From Proluteimonas flavola (GTDB lineage Bacteria > Pseudomonadota > Gammaproteobacteria > Xanthomonadales > Xanthomonadaceae), in contig NZ_JAIWPU010000009.1 in assembly GCF_021191705.1 (NCBI RefSeq), forward strand, positions 1 through 64,000: a DNA stretch of 64,000 bases, read 5' to 3'. Positions 53,360-64,000 of the stretch are shown here, one piece after another. The notes under the pieces were generated by a model. That model saw only the letters and a program-made list of their open reading frames with translations. It searched no databases and had not been told where the DNA came from. Both the position numbers and the translations under genes were made by a program. The stretch's first letter is position 1. Each line of letters starts with the position of its first letter.

Positions 53360-54211
53360 TCAGCCGACCCTTTGCGCCCCGGGCGCACGGCCCCGCGTCA
53401 CGCGGTCGCGGGCTTCGAGATCGCGCTCGGTCGCGACCTCGACGAGGCCCGCCTGTTCGAACAGCGCGCGCACCGCCGCGCCCTGCGCCAAACCGTGTTC
53501 GACCAGCAGCCAGCCCCCCGGCGCGAGGTGCGGAATCGCACCCGCGGCGAGGATGCGGATCGCGTCGAGGCCATCGGCACCGGACGACAGCGCCGAGGCC
53601 GGTTCGAAGCGCAGATCGCCCTGTGCCAGATGCGGGTCCGCGTCTTCGATATAGGGCGGATTGCTCACGATCACGTCGAAGCGCGCGCCGGCCAGCGGCG
53701 CATACCAGTCGCCATGGGCGAAACGCACCCGGGTCAAGCCCAGCGCCTGCGCGTTCGCACGGGCGACCGCGAGTGCGTCGACGCTCGCATCGGTCGCCAG
53801 CACCGCGGCGTCCGGCCGCTCGCGCGCGATTGCCAGCGCGATCGCGCCGCTGCCGGTGCCGAGATCCACAATGCGCGCGTCCGGGCCGGGCAGCCGCGCC
53901 AACGCCAGTTCGACCAGCAGTTCGGTTTCCGGCCGCGGAATCAGCGTCGCCGGCGTCACCGCCAGATCGAGGCCCCAGAAGCCGCGTACGCCGGTGAGAT
54001 AGGCGACCGGCTCGCCCGCGGCGCGGCGCGCGACCAGCGATTCGAAACGCGCAGCCACGCCGTCGGGCGCGGGATCGCGGGCATGCGCGTACAGCCAGGC
54101 CTGCGAGCGGCCAGCGGCATGTGCGAGCAGCCAGCGCGCGTCGGTCGCGTCGATGCGGCCGGCGGCGTCGCGCAGCAATGCATCCAACGCAGGACTCGAG
54201 TTCGTAATCAT
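53360..54211 (-). CDS. prmC: Release factor glutamine methyltransferase
   Basis: PrmC methylates the Gln of the GGQ motif of RF1 and RF2 using SAM. The 283-residue protein has an N-terminal helical domain, the SAM motif [20 protein letters not shown] and the substrate motif VSNPPYIE. It is unlinked from prfA (27552-28634) in this genome. It is divergent from the hydrolase lipoprotein gene. Confidence 0.97.
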   Translation of the reverse strand: MITNSSPALDALLRDAAGRIDATDARWLLAHAAGRSQAWLYAHARDPAPDGVAARFESLVARRAAGEPVAYLTGVRGFWGLDLAVTPATLIPRPETELLVELALARLPGPDARIVDLGTGSGAIALAIARERPDAAVLATDASVDALAVARANAQALGLTRVRFAHGDWYAPLAGARFDVIVSNPPYIEDADPHLAQGDLRFEPASALSSGADGLDAIRILAAGAIPHLAPGGWLLVEHGLAQGAAVRALFEQAGLVEVATERDLEARDRVTRGRAPGAQRVG

Positions 54212-54271
54212 GACTTCACATCCTAGCCGGCCCCCGGCCGGGCATGGTGTCGCACCTCGAGGAGATCACCG

Positions 54272-55132
54272 ATGCGCTCAATCCATGCCTGTGTCGCCGC
54301 CACGCTCGCCCTGCTGGTCTCGGGCTGCCAGAGCGCGTTCTTCGGCTTCGTCAATCGCGACAGCACACAGCCGGACGCCACTGCGGTCTACGACACCACG
54401 CGCGGACTCGCGCTCGACATCTACAGGCCGCAGAACGCCGCGCCCGACGCGCCGGTGGTGCTGTTCTTCTACGGCGGCTCCTGGCAGTACGGCACGCGCG
54501 CGCAATACCGCTTCGTCGGCAGCCGGCTGGCGCAGAACGGCGTCGTGGCCATCGTCGCGGACTACCGCACCTGGCCGGCCGCCGGCTTCCCGGCCTTCAT
54601 GGGCGATGCCGCGCATGCGGTGCGCTGGACCGTCGACCACGCGGGCGAGTACGGCGGCGACCCGAAGCGCGTGTTCCTCGCAGGCCACTCGGCCGGCGCG
54701 CAGATCGCCGCGCTGCTGGGCACGGACGCGCGTTACCTGGCGGCGGTCGATCTGAAGCCGAAGGATCTGGCCGGCGTGATCGGCCTGTCGGGCCCCTACG
54801 ATTTCGTCATCAGCGGCAAGCTCGAAGAGATCTTCGGCCCCCGCAGCCAGTGGCCGGAGGCGATGGCGGTGCGGTTCGTCGACGGCGACGAGCCGCCGTT
54901 CCTGCTGATCCACGGCGACGGCGACCGCACGGTCGATGTCGGCAACAGCCGCAAGCTGGACTTCGCGCTGCGCCGCAAGGGCGTGGACTCGACGCTGGAG
55001 GTCATCTCGGGGGGCAACCATTTCGTCACCGCCGCGGCGCTCTACGATCCGGAACGTGCCCCGGAGGTGCTGCCGGCGATCCGCCAGTTCATCGGCCTGG
55101 ATCCGGGCGAGGCCGAGCCGCGGACAAAATGA
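54272..55132 (+). CDS. Alpha/beta-hydrolase lipoprotein
   Basis: The 286-residue protein has a lipoprotein signal (lipobox VSGC, Cys19) and an esterase/lipase-type alpha/beta-hydrolase fold. The oxyanion loop reads FFYGGSWQYGT rather than HGGG, and the nucleophile is Ser140 in LAGHSAGAQIAAL. The likely acid is in LIHGDGDRTVDV and the His in GGNHFVTA. It resembles the carboxylesterase/kynurenine formamidase-like group; the substrate is unknown. A hairpin begins at its stop codon. Confidence 0.88.
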   Translation: MRSIHACVAATLALLVSGCQSAFFGFVNRDSTQPDATAVYDTTRGLALDIYRPQNAAPDAPVVLFFYGGSWQYGTRAQYRFVGSRLAQNGVVAIVADYRTWPAAGFPAFMGDAAHAVRWTVDHAGEYGGDPKRVFLAGHSAGAQIAALLGTDARYLAAVDLKPKDLAGVIGLSGPYDFVISGKLEEIFGPRSQWPEAMAVRFVDGDEPPFLLIHGDGDRTVDVGNSRKLDFALRRKGVDSTLEVISGGNHFVTAAALYDPERAPEVLPAIRQFIGLDPGEAEPRTK

Positions 55133-55152
55133 AGGCGGCCGAAGCCGCCTTC
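55131..55152. terminator. 9-bp hairpin with CGAA/TTCG loop after the hydrolase gene
   Basis: gaaggcggc pairs with gccgccttc around a 4-nt loop, with AAAA runs on both sides. For the plus-strand transcript the run after the stem is A-rich, so it is not a classical terminator in that direction. On the minus strand it has a TTCG loop and ATTTTG after the stem. Confidence 0.4.
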
Positions 55153-55336
55153 AAAAATTCCGTGACACGTGTGGGAGGGAGGTACGGACACGGAACCCGG
55201 TGCGCGGCCCTGGAGCCGCTGGCGCCGCGCGGAACCGCTGCGCAACGCCTGTCGACCCCGATCTTGCTGCAGCGCAGCAGCGATTGCAAGCCCCCGCTGG
55301 AAACGTTTCCGTCGTCGATGCCCGACCGATGATTCG

Positions 55337-55402
55337 ATAGCTTCAGGCTATCGATTGGATTCTTATAATCGATTTCCAATATCGATAGGCCCCGTCTAAT
55401 CT
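55337..55402 (+). promoter_or_regulatory. OxyR box and promoter of ahpC
   Basis: Four OxyR quarter-sites have correct 7-nt spacing: ATAG (55337-55340), CTAT (55348-55351), ATTC (55359-55362) and CGAT (55370-55373). They abut a -35 TTCCAA (55374-55379), a 17-nt spacer and a -10 TAATCT (55397-55402). OxyR bound here would touch the -35, the usual activator position. The rest of the 334-nt gap upstream of ahpC holds no gene. Confidence 0.8.
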
Positions 55403-55466
55403 ATGCGCAGCCGGATTCGCCGGCCGCGATCCCAAGTCGCCCGCCTTCCCCCGTCCAGGAGCTTTC

Positions 55467-56030
55467 ATGTCCCTCATCAACACCGTCGTCCAGCCGTTCA
55501 AGACCACCGCGTTCCAGAATGGCGAGTTCATCGAAGTCAGCAACGAGAGCCTCAAGGGCAAGTGGTCGGTCCTGATCTTCATGCCGGCCGCCTTCACCTT
55601 CAACTGCCCGACCGAGGTCGAGGACGCCGCCGACAACTATGCCGAGTTCCAGAAGCTGGGCGCCGAGGTCTACATCGTCACCACCGACACGCACTTCTCG
55701 CACAAGGTCTGGCACGAAACCTCGCCGGCCGTCGGCAAGGCGCAGTTCCCGCTGGTCGGCGACCCGACCCACCAGCTGACCCGCGCGTTCGGCGTGCACA
55801 TCGAAGAAGCCGGCCTCGCCCTGCGCGGTACCTTTGTGATCGACCCCGAGGGCGTGATCAAGACCCTGGAGATCCACGACAACGCGATCGCCCGTGACGT
55901 CAGCGAGACCCTGCGCAAGCTCAAGGCCGCGCAGTACGTCGCCGCCAACCCGAACGAGGTCTGCCCGGCCAAGTGGAAGGAAGGCGAGAAGACCCTCGCC
56001 CCGTCGCTGGACCTCGTCGGCAAGATCTGA
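55467..56030 (+). CDS. ahpC: Alkyl hydroperoxide reductase, peroxiredoxin subunit
   Basis: AhpC is a typical 2-Cys peroxiredoxin that reduces H2O2, alkyl peroxides and peroxynitrite. The 187-residue protein has the peroxidatic Cys47 in FTFNCPTE and the resolving Cys166 in NEVCPAKW, numbers close to E. coli. It is led by an OxyR-box promoter and followed by ahpF after 209 nt that contain a 10-bp hairpin (56096-56130). Confidence 0.98.
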   Translation: MSLINTVVQPFKTTAFQNGEFIEVSNESLKGKWSVLIFMPAAFTFNCPTEVEDAADNYAEFQKLGAEVYIVTTDTHFSHKVWHETSPAVGKAQFPLVGDPTHQLTRAFGVHIEEAGLALRGTFVIDPEGVIKTLEIHDNAIARDVSETLRKLKAAQYVAANPNEVCPAKWKEGEKTLAPSLDLVGKI

Positions 56031-56095
56031 TCACCCGGATCTGAATCACGCCGATTTGATGCACGCGACACGACGGCGCAGCCCATCGCGCCGTC

Positions 56096-56130
56096 TCCAC
56101 CCCCACCCGCCATATGCGGATGGGGGTGGA
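56096..56130 (+). other. Hairpin between ahpC and ahpF
   Basis: tccaccccca (56096-56105) pairs perfectly with tgggggtgga (56121-56130), with a 15-nt loop. There is no T-run. It may protect the abundant ahpC message or lower ahpF expression relative to ahpC. Confidence 0.5.
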
Positions 56131-56239
56131 CCGGAACCGGCACCCTCTGCGCCGGTTGCGGTCCACCCCTCTCCCCCGGTCCCGATGCATCGCCTGCGAT
56201 GCGTTGCGGACGTCCCCACCCGTCGTCAGGAGCGTTGCC

Positions 56240-57823
56240 ATGTTGGAAGCCGATCTCAAGGCGCAGTTGAAGGCCTATCTGGAACGTGCGGTGCGCCCGA
56301 TCCACATCGTCGCGTCGGTCGACGATGGCGGGAAGTCGCGCGAACTGCTGTCGCTGCTCGAAGACCTGAAGGACGCCAGCCCGAAGATCACCGTCGACGC
56401 CGCCGGCACCGATGCGCGCAGGCCGTCGTTCGTGCTGACCTCGCCCGGCCTGGACATCGACGTGCGTTTCGCCGGCCTGCCGATGGGCCACGAGTTCACC
56501 TCGCTGGTGCTGGCGCTGCTGCAGGTCGGCGGGCATCCGTCGAAGGCGGCACAGGACACGATCGAGCAGATCGCCGCCCTCGATGGCGACTATCTGTTCG
56601 AAACCTACTATTCGCTGTCGTGCCAGAACTGCCCGGACGTGGTGCAGGCGCTGAACCTTGCCGCCGTGCTCAACCCGCGCATCCGCCACGTGGCGATCGA
56701 CGGCGCGCTCTTCCAGGCGGAAGTCGAGGCGCGCGAGATCATGTCGGTGCCGACCGTGTTCCTCAACGGCCAGAAGTTCGACCAGGGCCGCATGACGCTG
56801 GAGCAGATCGTCGCCAAGCTCGATACCGGCTCGGCCGGGCGCGAAGCGGCGAAGATCGCGGCGAAGAAGCCCTTCGACGTGCTCGTCGTCGGTGGTGGCC
56901 CGGCCGGCGCGGCCGCGGCGATCTACGCCGCGCGCAAGGGCATCCGCACCGGCGTGGCGTCCGAGCGTTTCGGCGGCCAGGTGCTGGACACGATGGCGAT
57001 CGAGAACTTCATCTCGGTCAAGGAAACCGAGGGCCCGAAGATGGCCGCTGCGCTCGAGCAGCACGTGCGCGAGTACGACGTCGACATCATGGACCTGCAG
57101 CGCGCGATCCAGCTGGTGCCCGCGGGCGACGACGGCCTGGTGGAAATCCGGCTCGAGAACGGCGCGTCGCTGACGTCGCGCACCGTGGTGCTGTCGACCG
57201 GTGCGCGCTGGCGGCAGATGGGCGTGCCCGGCGAAGAGCAGTACCGCAACAAGGGCGTGGCCTACTGCCCGCACTGCGACGGCCCGTTGTTCAAGGGCAA
57301 GCGCGTGGCGGTGATCGGCGGCGGCAATTCCGGCGTCGAGGCCGCGATCGATCTGGCCGGCATCGTCGCCCACGTCACCCTGATCGAGTTCGACGCGCAG
57401 CTGCGCGCCGACGAAGTGCTGCAGCGCAAGGTGCGCAGCCTGCCGAACGTGCGCATCGTGACCAGCGCGCAGACGACCGAGGTGCTCGGCGACGGCGCGA
57501 AGGTCAACGCGCTGGTCTACCGCGACCGTGTCGGCGGCGACAGCCACCGTGTCGAACTCGAGGGCGTGTTCGTGCAGATCGGCCTGCTGCCCAATACCGA
57601 ATGGCTCAAGGGCGTCGTCGCGCTGTCGCCGCGCGGCGAGATCATCGTCGACGACCGCGGCCAGACCTCGGTGCCCGGCGTGTTCGCCGCCGGCGATGCG
57701 ACGACGGTGCCCTACAAGCAGATCGTCATCGCGATGGGCCAGGGCGCGACCGCCGCGCTCAGCGCGTTCGACCACCTGATCCGCACGCCGGTCGCCGCGG
57801 CGGCCGAGGCCGAAGCCGCATGA
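56240..57823 (+). CDS. ahpF: Alkyl hydroperoxide reductase, flavoprotein subunit
   Basis: AhpF passes electrons from NADH through FAD and two CxxC centres to AhpC. The ATG 56240 ([20 protein letters not shown]) gives 527 residues with an AGGAG upstream. The N-terminal thioredoxin-like domain has CQNC (128-131), the FAD site [17 protein letters not shown] lies near 214-230, and the thioredoxin reductase-like CPHC is at 343-346. It lies 73 nt before oxyR. Confidence 0.98.
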   Translation: MLEADLKAQLKAYLERAVRPIHIVASVDDGGKSRELLSLLEDLKDASPKITVDAAGTDARRPSFVLTSPGLDIDVRFAGLPMGHEFTSLVLALLQVGGHPSKAAQDTIEQIAALDGDYLFETYYSLSCQNCPDVVQALNLAAVLNPRIRHVAIDGALFQAEVEAREIMSVPTVFLNGQKFDQGRMTLEQIVAKLDTGSAGREAAKIAAKKPFDVLVVGGGPAGAAAAIYAARKGIRTGVASERFGGQVLDTMAIENFISVKETEGPKMAAALEQHVREYDVDIMDLQRAIQLVPAGDDGLVEIRLENGASLTSRTVVLSTGARWRQMGVPGEEQYRNKGVAYCPHCDGPLFKGKRVAVIGGGNSGVEAAIDLAGIVAHVTLIEFDAQLRADEVLQRKVRSLPNVRIVTSAQTTEVLGDGAKVNALVYRDRVGGDSHRVELEGVFVQIGLLPNTEWLKGVVALSPRGEIIVDDRGQTSVPGVFAAGDATTVPYKQIVIAMGQGATAALSAFDHLIRTPVAAAAEAEAA

Positions 57824-57896
57824 GTCAGCGCGCGGCGCGCGCCCAGCGCCAAGCGGTGGCGCCCGCGCGATGCGGGACAGTTCCGGAGCGCACCGC

Positions 57897-58808
57897 GTGA
57901 ACCTGCGCGACCTGCGATATCTGGTCGCGCTCGCCGATGCGCGGCATTTCGGCCGCGCCGCCGCGGCCTGCTTCGTCAGCCAGCCGACGCTGTCGACGCA
58001 GATCCGCAAGCTCGAGGAGGAACTGGGCGTCGCCCTGGTCGAGCGCGCGCCGCGCAAGGTCATGCTGACGCCGATCGGCGTGCAGGTCGCCGACCGCGCA
58101 CGCCGCATCGTCGCCGACGTCGAGCAGATGAAGGAACTCGCCCGGCGCAGCATGGATCCCGAAGCCGGCTCGATCCGCCTGGGCGTGTTCCCGACCCTCG
58201 GCCCCTACCTGCTGCCGCACGCGGTCCCGCCGCTGCGCGCCCGCTTCCCGCACCTGGAACTGCTGCTGGTCGAGGAAAAGAGCGACGTGCTGCTGACGCG
58301 GCTGCGCGACGGCCGCCTCGACGCGGCGATCCTCGCGCTGCCGGTCGACGACGAGGCCCTGCATGCCGAGTTCCTGTTCGAGGAACCGTTCCTGCTTGCG
58401 GTGTCCGACCAGCACCCGCTCGCCGCACGCGAACGCCTGAGCCTGCAGGAACTGTCGTCGCAGAAGCTGTTGCTGCTCGAGGATGGTCATTGCATGCGCG
58501 AACAGGCGCTGGACGTCTGTCGCCTGTCGGGCGCCGGCGAACACGCCGAGTTCCGCGCGACCAGTCTGGAAACGCTGCGGCAGATGGTTGCCGCGAACGT
58601 CGGCGTGACCCTGTTGCCGGTACTGGCGACACGGCCACCGGTCGCGCCGTCGCCGCACCTGCGCCTGCTCGACTTCAGCGACACCCGCCCGACCCGGCGC
58701 ATCGCCCTGGTCTGGCGCCGCAGTTCCGCCATGCACGCGTTCCTGCTGGAGCTGGCGGGTGTGCTGCGCGATCTGCCGCCTGCGCTGTTCGCGCACGCCG
58801 CGGCCTGA
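57897..58808 (+). CDS. oxyR: Hydrogen peroxide-sensing regulator OxyR
   Basis: OxyR is a LysR-type regulator activated by a disulfide. GTG 57897 (VNLRDLRYLVALADARHFGR) matches the usual OxyR N-terminus and gives 303 residues. The winged HTH spans about 1-60 (FGRAAAACFVSQPTLSTQI). The redox Cys199 and Cys208 lie in EDGHCMREQALDVC, the same positions as in E. coli OxyR, followed by FRATSLETLRQMVAA. It is downstream of ahpF, as in Xanthomonas, so the OxyR box at 55337 probably also sets its own level. Confidence 0.97.
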   Translation: MNLRDLRYLVALADARHFGRAAAACFVSQPTLSTQIRKLEEELGVALVERAPRKVMLTPIGVQVADRARRIVADVEQMKELARRSMDPEAGSIRLGVFPTLGPYLLPHAVPPLRARFPHLELLLVEEKSDVLLTRLRDGRLDAAILALPVDDEALHAEFLFEEPFLLAVSDQHPLAARERLSLQELSSQKLLLLEDGHCMREQALDVCRLSGAGEHAEFRATSLETLRQMVAANVGVTLLPVLATRPPVAPSPHLRLLDFSDTRPTRRIALVWRRSSAMHAFLLELAGVLRDLPPALFAHAAA

Positions 58809-58916
58809 GTCGCGCCCCGCGCAGGCTGGACGCGGCACAATGGCCCCCGGGCGGCGCACTGCGCCGCCTTTCTCATGGGTGTCGTTCGAGCGCCCTTCCA
58901 ATCCGAGGAAATCCTG

Positions 58917-59339
58917 ATGTCATCGCACTCCACAAGCGGCCTGCCGCCCTCCGACGCACCGTCGATCCGTCTCACCCGCCAGGATCTGGCGCGGCTCGAC
59001 GCTTTGCTCGATTCACCGACCTACCGGCGACACCCCGGCGCAGCTGCGCTGCAGCGCGAACTCGATCGCGCCGACCTGCTGCCGGACGATGCGCCCGCCG
59101 ACGCGACCGTCGCCATGCATGCACGCGTGACGTGCATCGACGACGCCACCGGCACCCGACACACACTCACCCTCGTCTACCCGCACGAAGCGGACGTGGA
59201 CGCCGGTCGCGTGTCGATCCTGGCGCCCGTGGGGACCGCCTTGCTGGGACTGACGATCGACCAGCGCATCGACTGGCCCGCCAGCGGCGGCCGCACCCTG
59301 CGCCTGCGCGTCCTGGAAGTCGCGCCCGCCGATCATTGA
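58917..59339 (+). CDS. rnk: Rnk-like regulator of nucleoside diphosphate kinase
   Basis: The 140-residue protein (start ATG 58917, preceded by GAGGA) has the Rnk layout: an N-terminal helical part (RLTRQDLARLDALLDSPTYR) and a C-terminal GreA/GreB-like FKBP-type domain (HTLTLVYPHEADVDAGRVSI, APVGTALLGLTIDQRIDWPA). Rnk-type proteins bind RNA polymerase's secondary channel or affect NDK levels. It lies 108 nt after oxyR and may be part of the ahpCF-oxyR unit; Xanthomonas has an uncharacterised orfX in the same place. Confidence 0.88.
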   Translation: MSSHSTSGLPPSDAPSIRLTRQDLARLDALLDSPTYRRHPGAAALQRELDRADLLPDDAPADATVAMHARVTCIDDATGTRHTLTLVYPHEADVDAGRVSILAPVGTALLGLTIDQRIDWPASGGRTLRLRVLEVAPADH

Positions 59340-59390
59340 TTGCACTGCGTGCGGCGCCGACCCGGGCGCCGCACGATTCGCCGCATCGAT

Positions 59391-60041
59391 TCAGAGCGTC
59401 ACGCCGACCTGGCACGCCACCCCGGTGCCGCCGATGCCGCAGTACCCGCCGGGATTCTTGTGCAGGTATTGCTGGTGCTCGTTCTCGGCGTAGTAGAACG
59501 GCGGCGCCGCGTCGAGAATCTCGGTGGTGATGTCCGGGTAGCCCGCCGCCTGCAGCTTCGCCGCATACGCGTCGCGGCTGTGGTGCGCCAGCGCAGCCTG
59601 GCCGGGCGTCGTGCAGTAGATCGCCGAGCGGTACTGGGTGCCGGTGTCGTTGCCCTGGCGCATGCCCTGGGTCGGGTCGTGGCTTTCCCAGAACGTCTGC
59701 AGCAGGGTTTCGAACGCGATCTGCGCGGGGTCGTAGACCACGAGCACGACTTCGGCATGCCCGGTCTGTCCCGAACACACTTCGCGATACGTCGCGTTCG
59801 GTGTCACCCCGCCGGCGTAGCCGACCGCCGTCGTGACCACGCCCGGCAACGACCAGAACTTGCGTTCCGCGCCCCAGAAGCAGCCCATGCCGAACTGCAC
59901 CTGCTCGAGGCCCTCGAACGCGCCTTGCAATGGACGACCGTGCACCGCATGCGCGTTGTGCAGCGAAACGGGCGTTTCGCGACCGGGCAGCGCGTCCCGG
60001 GACCGCGGCAGCCGCTGTTTCCAGGCTCCGATTCCAAGCAT
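59391..60041 (-). CDS. msrA: Peptide methionine sulfoxide reductase MsrA
   Basis: MsrA repairs methionine-S-sulfoxide in proteins. The start is ATG 60041 ([20 protein letters not shown]), giving 216 residues, the E. coli-like long form. The catalytic Cys54 is in [14 protein letters not shown] and the recycling cysteines are Cys201 and Cys210 in the C-terminal [14 protein letters not shown]. It is convergent with rnk, so it forms a physical neighbour of the peroxide-defence genes on its own transcript. Confidence 0.96.
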   Translation of the reverse strand: MLGIGAWKQRLPRSRDALPGRETPVSLHNAHAVHGRPLQGAFEGLEQVQFGMGCFWGAERKFWSLPGVVTTAVGYAGGVTPNATYREVCSGQTGHAEVVLVVYDPAQIAFETLLQTFWESHDPTQGMRQGNDTGTQYRSAIYCTTPGQAALAHHSRDAYAAKLQAAGYPDITTEILDAAPPFYYAENEHQQYLHKNPGGYCGIGGTGVACQVGVTL

Positions 60042-60360
60042 TGCAGTGTCTCCGGGGCGCGGCGGATCGCCGTCCGCCCTGCATGCGGGCGAGCACGCCT
60101 GCTTCCAAGGGCTCCAGGCCGGTCGTGGCGGCATCCGCTTGCGGCGCTTCAGGCTTGCCGGCCAGGGTGAGGGCGAGCCCGAATCCACTCGCGCGGCAAG
60201 GTCCCGGGCGAGCACAACAGCCAGCATTGCCTGGCCGGCCGGAATCGCGGACCCATGCCTTCGGCGACGCAGGCCATTGCCATGAAGGACGCCCGTCCGT
60301 CGCAGTCGCACATCCGGTTCGCACTCGCGGGAGACGCGCCGCGTCGCGGTGCGGCGGTCT
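60042..60360. other. Gene-free region between the diguanylate cyclase and msrA
   Basis: These 319 nt lie upstream of msrA and downstream of the GGDEF gene. The only open frames are short or continue into msrA, with no conserved features. The promoter of msrA should lie here, but no convincing hexamers are visible. Confidence 0.5.
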
Positions 60361-62496
60361 TCAGCTGAAGACCGCGGGCGCCACCTGCACGCAGTTTCGA
60401 CCCTGTCGCTTGGCCGCGTACAGCGCTTTGTCGGCGCGGGCGATCGCGGCCGTCGGGCTGTCTTCGCCGCGCTGGCGCGTGGCGATGCCGATGCTGACCG
60501 TCAGCCGCACGCGCTGGCCCTCGTGGCGCACCTCGCAGTTCTCGACCGCAGCGCGCATGCGTTCGCCGACCGCGCGCGCTTCGGCGCCGTCACGGCCCGG
60601 CAGCACCGCGACGAACTCCTCGCCGCCGTAGCGGCCGAACATGTCGGCGTCCACCAGCACGCTGCGCAGTGCCGTCGCCACTGCGCGCAGGCACTCGTCG
60701 CCGCAGCCGTGGCCGAAGCGGTCGTTGACCGACTTGAAGTGGTCGAGATCGATGAACAGCACCGAGACCGGCTGCCCGCTGCGCTGGGCCCCGGCGAAGA
60801 TGCGTTCGATCCAGATGTCGATCGTGCGGCGGTTCATCGTGCCAGTCAGCGCATCCATCTCCGCCGAGCGGCGCAGCTTGACCGCGGCCGCGGCCTGGTC
60901 GACATGCAGTTGCAGGACCCGCACCAGTTCGCCGATCACCGACATCTCGTCGGTCGTGAAGCCCTCGCCGCCTGCGCGGCGCAGCAGCAGCACGCCCCAG
61001 CCGGGCGCGCGCACCTGGAACGGCACCAGCGCTTCCATCGCTACGACCGGCCCGCCCGCCGACGGCTGCACGGGTTGCTGCACGGCCAGGCCGGCCGTCG
61101 CCTGCCGACGCAGGATCAGCCCGCGCCGGTTGATCTCGTGTTCGACCGACGGCAGCGCATCGGATGGCTCGACCAGCAGGTGGTCACGGCCCTGATAGCC
61201 ACGCAGCACCGCGACACAGGATTCGGTGGGCACCAGCGGCAGCAGGTGGTCCATCAGCAGCCGGAACCCCTGCCACGGAATCTCGCCCGGATCGAGGCCA
61301 TAGAGCTGGGTCTGCAACGCCGTGGACAGATCCGCGCGCGCCGCCTCGCGGCGCATTCTGCGCTCGGTGTCCTGGCGGGCAAGACGGTCGCGGTCGCGCT
61401 GGTCGCGATAGTCGCCGATGCGATGGGTCAGCGCCAGGGCGAGCAGCAGTGCGAACGCGACCGCGGCGCCCTGATAGCCGTAATGCAGCAGCGGGCCTTG
61501 CGGCGCCAGTCCGCGTCGCGCCAACGCCACCCATACGCCCGTCAGCACCGTCAACGCGGTCGCCACCGTCAGCGCCCAGGCCATGGACACGCCACGCCGC
61601 GCGGCGTCGGCCAGCATGCCGAAGATCGCGATGCCGGCCAGCGTCCAGCCCACCGCACTCAATACCTGGGAGATCTGCGCCAGCCGCGGCAGATTGAGCA
61701 GGCACACCGCCGCCAGTGCGATCAGTCCGATGCCGATGCCGCGCACCAGCCGCGCCTGGCGGTATCCGCGACCGGGCATCGTGTAGGCCTCGATCAGCCA
61801 CAGCGCGGCCGCCGCGTGTATCAGCGTCAACGCCGACAGGCCCTGCAGTTGCCACAGGCCGAAGAACCGCACGCCCGGCAGCCCGTACAGATGTCCGTTC
61901 ATCGCCTGCAGCAACAGCACCAGCGCGACGGTGAACCCGAAAAAGCCGATGAACAAGCGGTCGCGCGAGGCATAGGCCAAGGCCAGGGCAAGCGCGGCCA
62001 GTATCAGCAGCCCGCCATAGACGGCGCCCGCCAGTGCGACCCCGGAGCGCTCCACCCGGCGGATGTCGGTCGCCTGCGCGAGCACCGGGCGCAGGCTGCC
62101 GTGCAGCCCGCCTTCGATCTCGGCCTCGACCACCATGGCTCCACGTGCATTGCGGGGCAGGAGGAACGCGTACCCGGCCGGCAGGATGCCCTCGTCCGCA
62201 CCGACGCGGAAGAAGTCCAGGGCCTCGCTGCGCCAGCCGTCGGCGGACACCAGTTGCAGGCGGTCGACCGGTTCGCGCGGGAACCACAGGGCCCAGCGCT
62301 CCGCGCCGTCGTCCGGCAGTGCGAAGCGAAGCTGCAGCACACCGTCCGACAGCGGCTCGACTTCGACCGGCCGGCTTTCCTCCGGTCGCAGCTGGGTCGT
62401 CGAGACCAGCGCGGCGAACAGGCCCATCAGCAGCAAGAGGCAGGCGGCGAGCACCCATCCGTGGCCAGGCAACGCGCGCGTGGCGTTCATCTCCAT
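60361..62496 (-). CDS. Membrane diguanylate cyclase with 7TM-DISM sensor
   Basis: The chosen start ATG 62496 ([20 protein letters not shown]) gives 711 residues. A first membrane segment (about 15-33) leads to a periplasmic domain (about 34-160), seven membrane segments (about 165-375; [40 protein letters not shown]), a GAF-like region (about 405-540) and a C-terminal GGDEF domain with [22 protein letters not shown] and the active site RYGGEEF. The inhibitory I-site RxxD is VDAD, lacking the Arg. It is predicted to make c-di-GMP in response to a periplasmic signal. Confidence 0.93.
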   Translation of the reverse strand: MEMNATRALPGHGWVLAACLLLLMGLFAALVSTTQLRPEESRPVEVEPLSDGVLQLRFALPDDGAERWALWFPREPVDRLQLVSADGWRSEALDFFRVGADEGILPAGYAFLLPRNARGAMVVEAEIEGGLHGSLRPVLAQATDIRRVERSGVALAGAVYGGLLILAALALALAYASRDRLFIGFFGFTVALVLLLQAMNGHLYGLPGVRFFGLWQLQGLSALTLIHAAAALWLIEAYTMPGRGYRQARLVRGIGIGLIALAAVCLLNLPRLAQISQVLSAVGWTLAGIAIFGMLADAARRGVSMAWALTVATALTVLTGVWVALARRGLAPQGPLLHYGYQGAAVAFALLLALALTHRIGDYRDQRDRDRLARQDTERRMRREAARADLSTALQTQLYGLDPGEIPWQGFRLLMDHLLPLVPTESCVAVLRGYQGRDHLLVEPSDALPSVEHEINRRGLILRRQATAGLAVQQPVQPSAGGPVVAMEALVPFQVRAPGWGVLLLRRAGGEGFTTDEMSVIGELVRVLQLHVDQAAAAVKLRRSAEMDALTGTMNRRTIDIWIERIFAGAQRSGQPVSVLFIDLDHFKSVNDRFGHGCGDECLRAVATALRSVLVDADMFGRYGGEEFVAVLPGRDGAEARAVGERMRAAVENCEVRHEGQRVRLTVSIGIATRQRGEDSPTAAIARADKALYAAKRQGRNCVQVAPAVFS

Positions 62497-62773
62497 CGAC
62501 AGACCTGCCCGTCGACCGCGTACGTACGCAATCGGCATGCATCGAACATCGAATGCGCCCGAACGCGCATGTATGGTTCCCCGATTCCGCCCCGGATCAT
62601 CCCTGCCCTGCTCAAGCAAATCGCGCGCCAGGGTTTCCGTACCGCCGTCACGGAATTATGGCAGGAGTAGATCACGGAAACTGCACCCACTCCGTCACAC
62701 GCGACACGGACGCGTCGCATGTGGACCGTCCGCTACACTGCACGGCTCTTCCGCAGCCGCCGCCCGAGCCTCC

Positions 62774-64000
<1,227 letters not shown>

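Noticed and set aside
60042-60360. Small frames upstream of msrA as a separate gene
   Set aside because: Short, without conserved features or a clear ribosome-binding site; the longer frame simply extends msrA past its conserved start.
60349-62670. 773-codon plus-strand frame opposite the diguanylate cyclase
   Set aside because: The minus-strand frame has GGDEF and membrane motifs; the plus-strand one has none.

Overview
This GC-rich window looks like chromosome of a gammaproteobacterium of the Xanthomonadaceae/Lysobacteraceae (Lysobacter, Luteimonas or a close relative). The evidence is the str/rif ribosomal super-operon with a tRNA-Trp gene between tuf and secE, the ahpC-ahpF-oxyR order described in Xanthomonas, split pntA1/pntA2 transhydrogenase genes, GTGGGAGCG-type REP sequences, and a Lysobacter-type lysyl endopeptidase. 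The assignment is inferred from gene content, not from a database search.

Positions 1-19.1 kb hold one long minus-strand information-processing block. Read in the direction of transcription it is tRNA-Tyr, tRNA-Gly, tRNA-Thr, tuf, tRNA-Trp, secE, nusG, rplK, rplA, rplJ, rplL, rpoB, rpoC, rpsL, rpsG, fusA and a second tuf cut by the window edge. A stable-RNA promoter precedes the tRNAs, a consensus promoter precedes rpsL, an attenuator-like hairpin sits between rplL and rpoB, and a long leader precedes rplJ. Positions 19.2-26.2 kb continue on the minus strand with ychF, pth, rplY, prs, tRNA-Gln, ispE, lolB and a TPR protein. Divergent from these is the plus-strand group hemA-prfA, then moaB, a small HTH regulator and a PPK2 kinase.

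Positions 30.4-45.2 kb are more accessory: a TlpA-like thioredoxin lipoprotein with a YihY membrane protein, a REP/REPIN cluster, wrbA-DUF2069, a one-domain asparaginase homologue, and a secreted-protease cassette. The cassette has an S8 subtilase, a Lys-C type endopeptidase and a lipoprotein that is only an S8-type propeptide domain. Next come sufT and the pnt transhydrogenase genes, which are split by an oppositely oriented ECF sigma / putative anti-sigma / DUF3106 operon.

Positions 45.3-64 kb hold two tandem DUF1631 paralogues, a nitroreductase, a FEN-type exonuclease, a Nudix hydrolase, a mini-PhnA protein, a proline iminopeptidase, prmC and an alpha/beta-hydrolase lipoprotein. They are followed by a peroxide-defence block (ahpC, ahpF, oxyR, rnk, msrA) with a well-formed OxyR box, then a 7TM diguanylate cyclase and the 5' part of glnS.

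The most interesting points are the stand-alone propeptide lipoprotein beside the two proteases, the sigma operon inside pnt, the DUF1631 pair, and a family of ATTCGGG/ATTCGTG hairpin repeats that sit at gene 3' ends and supply stop codons. No CRISPR array, IS element, prophage or rRNA gene was seen.
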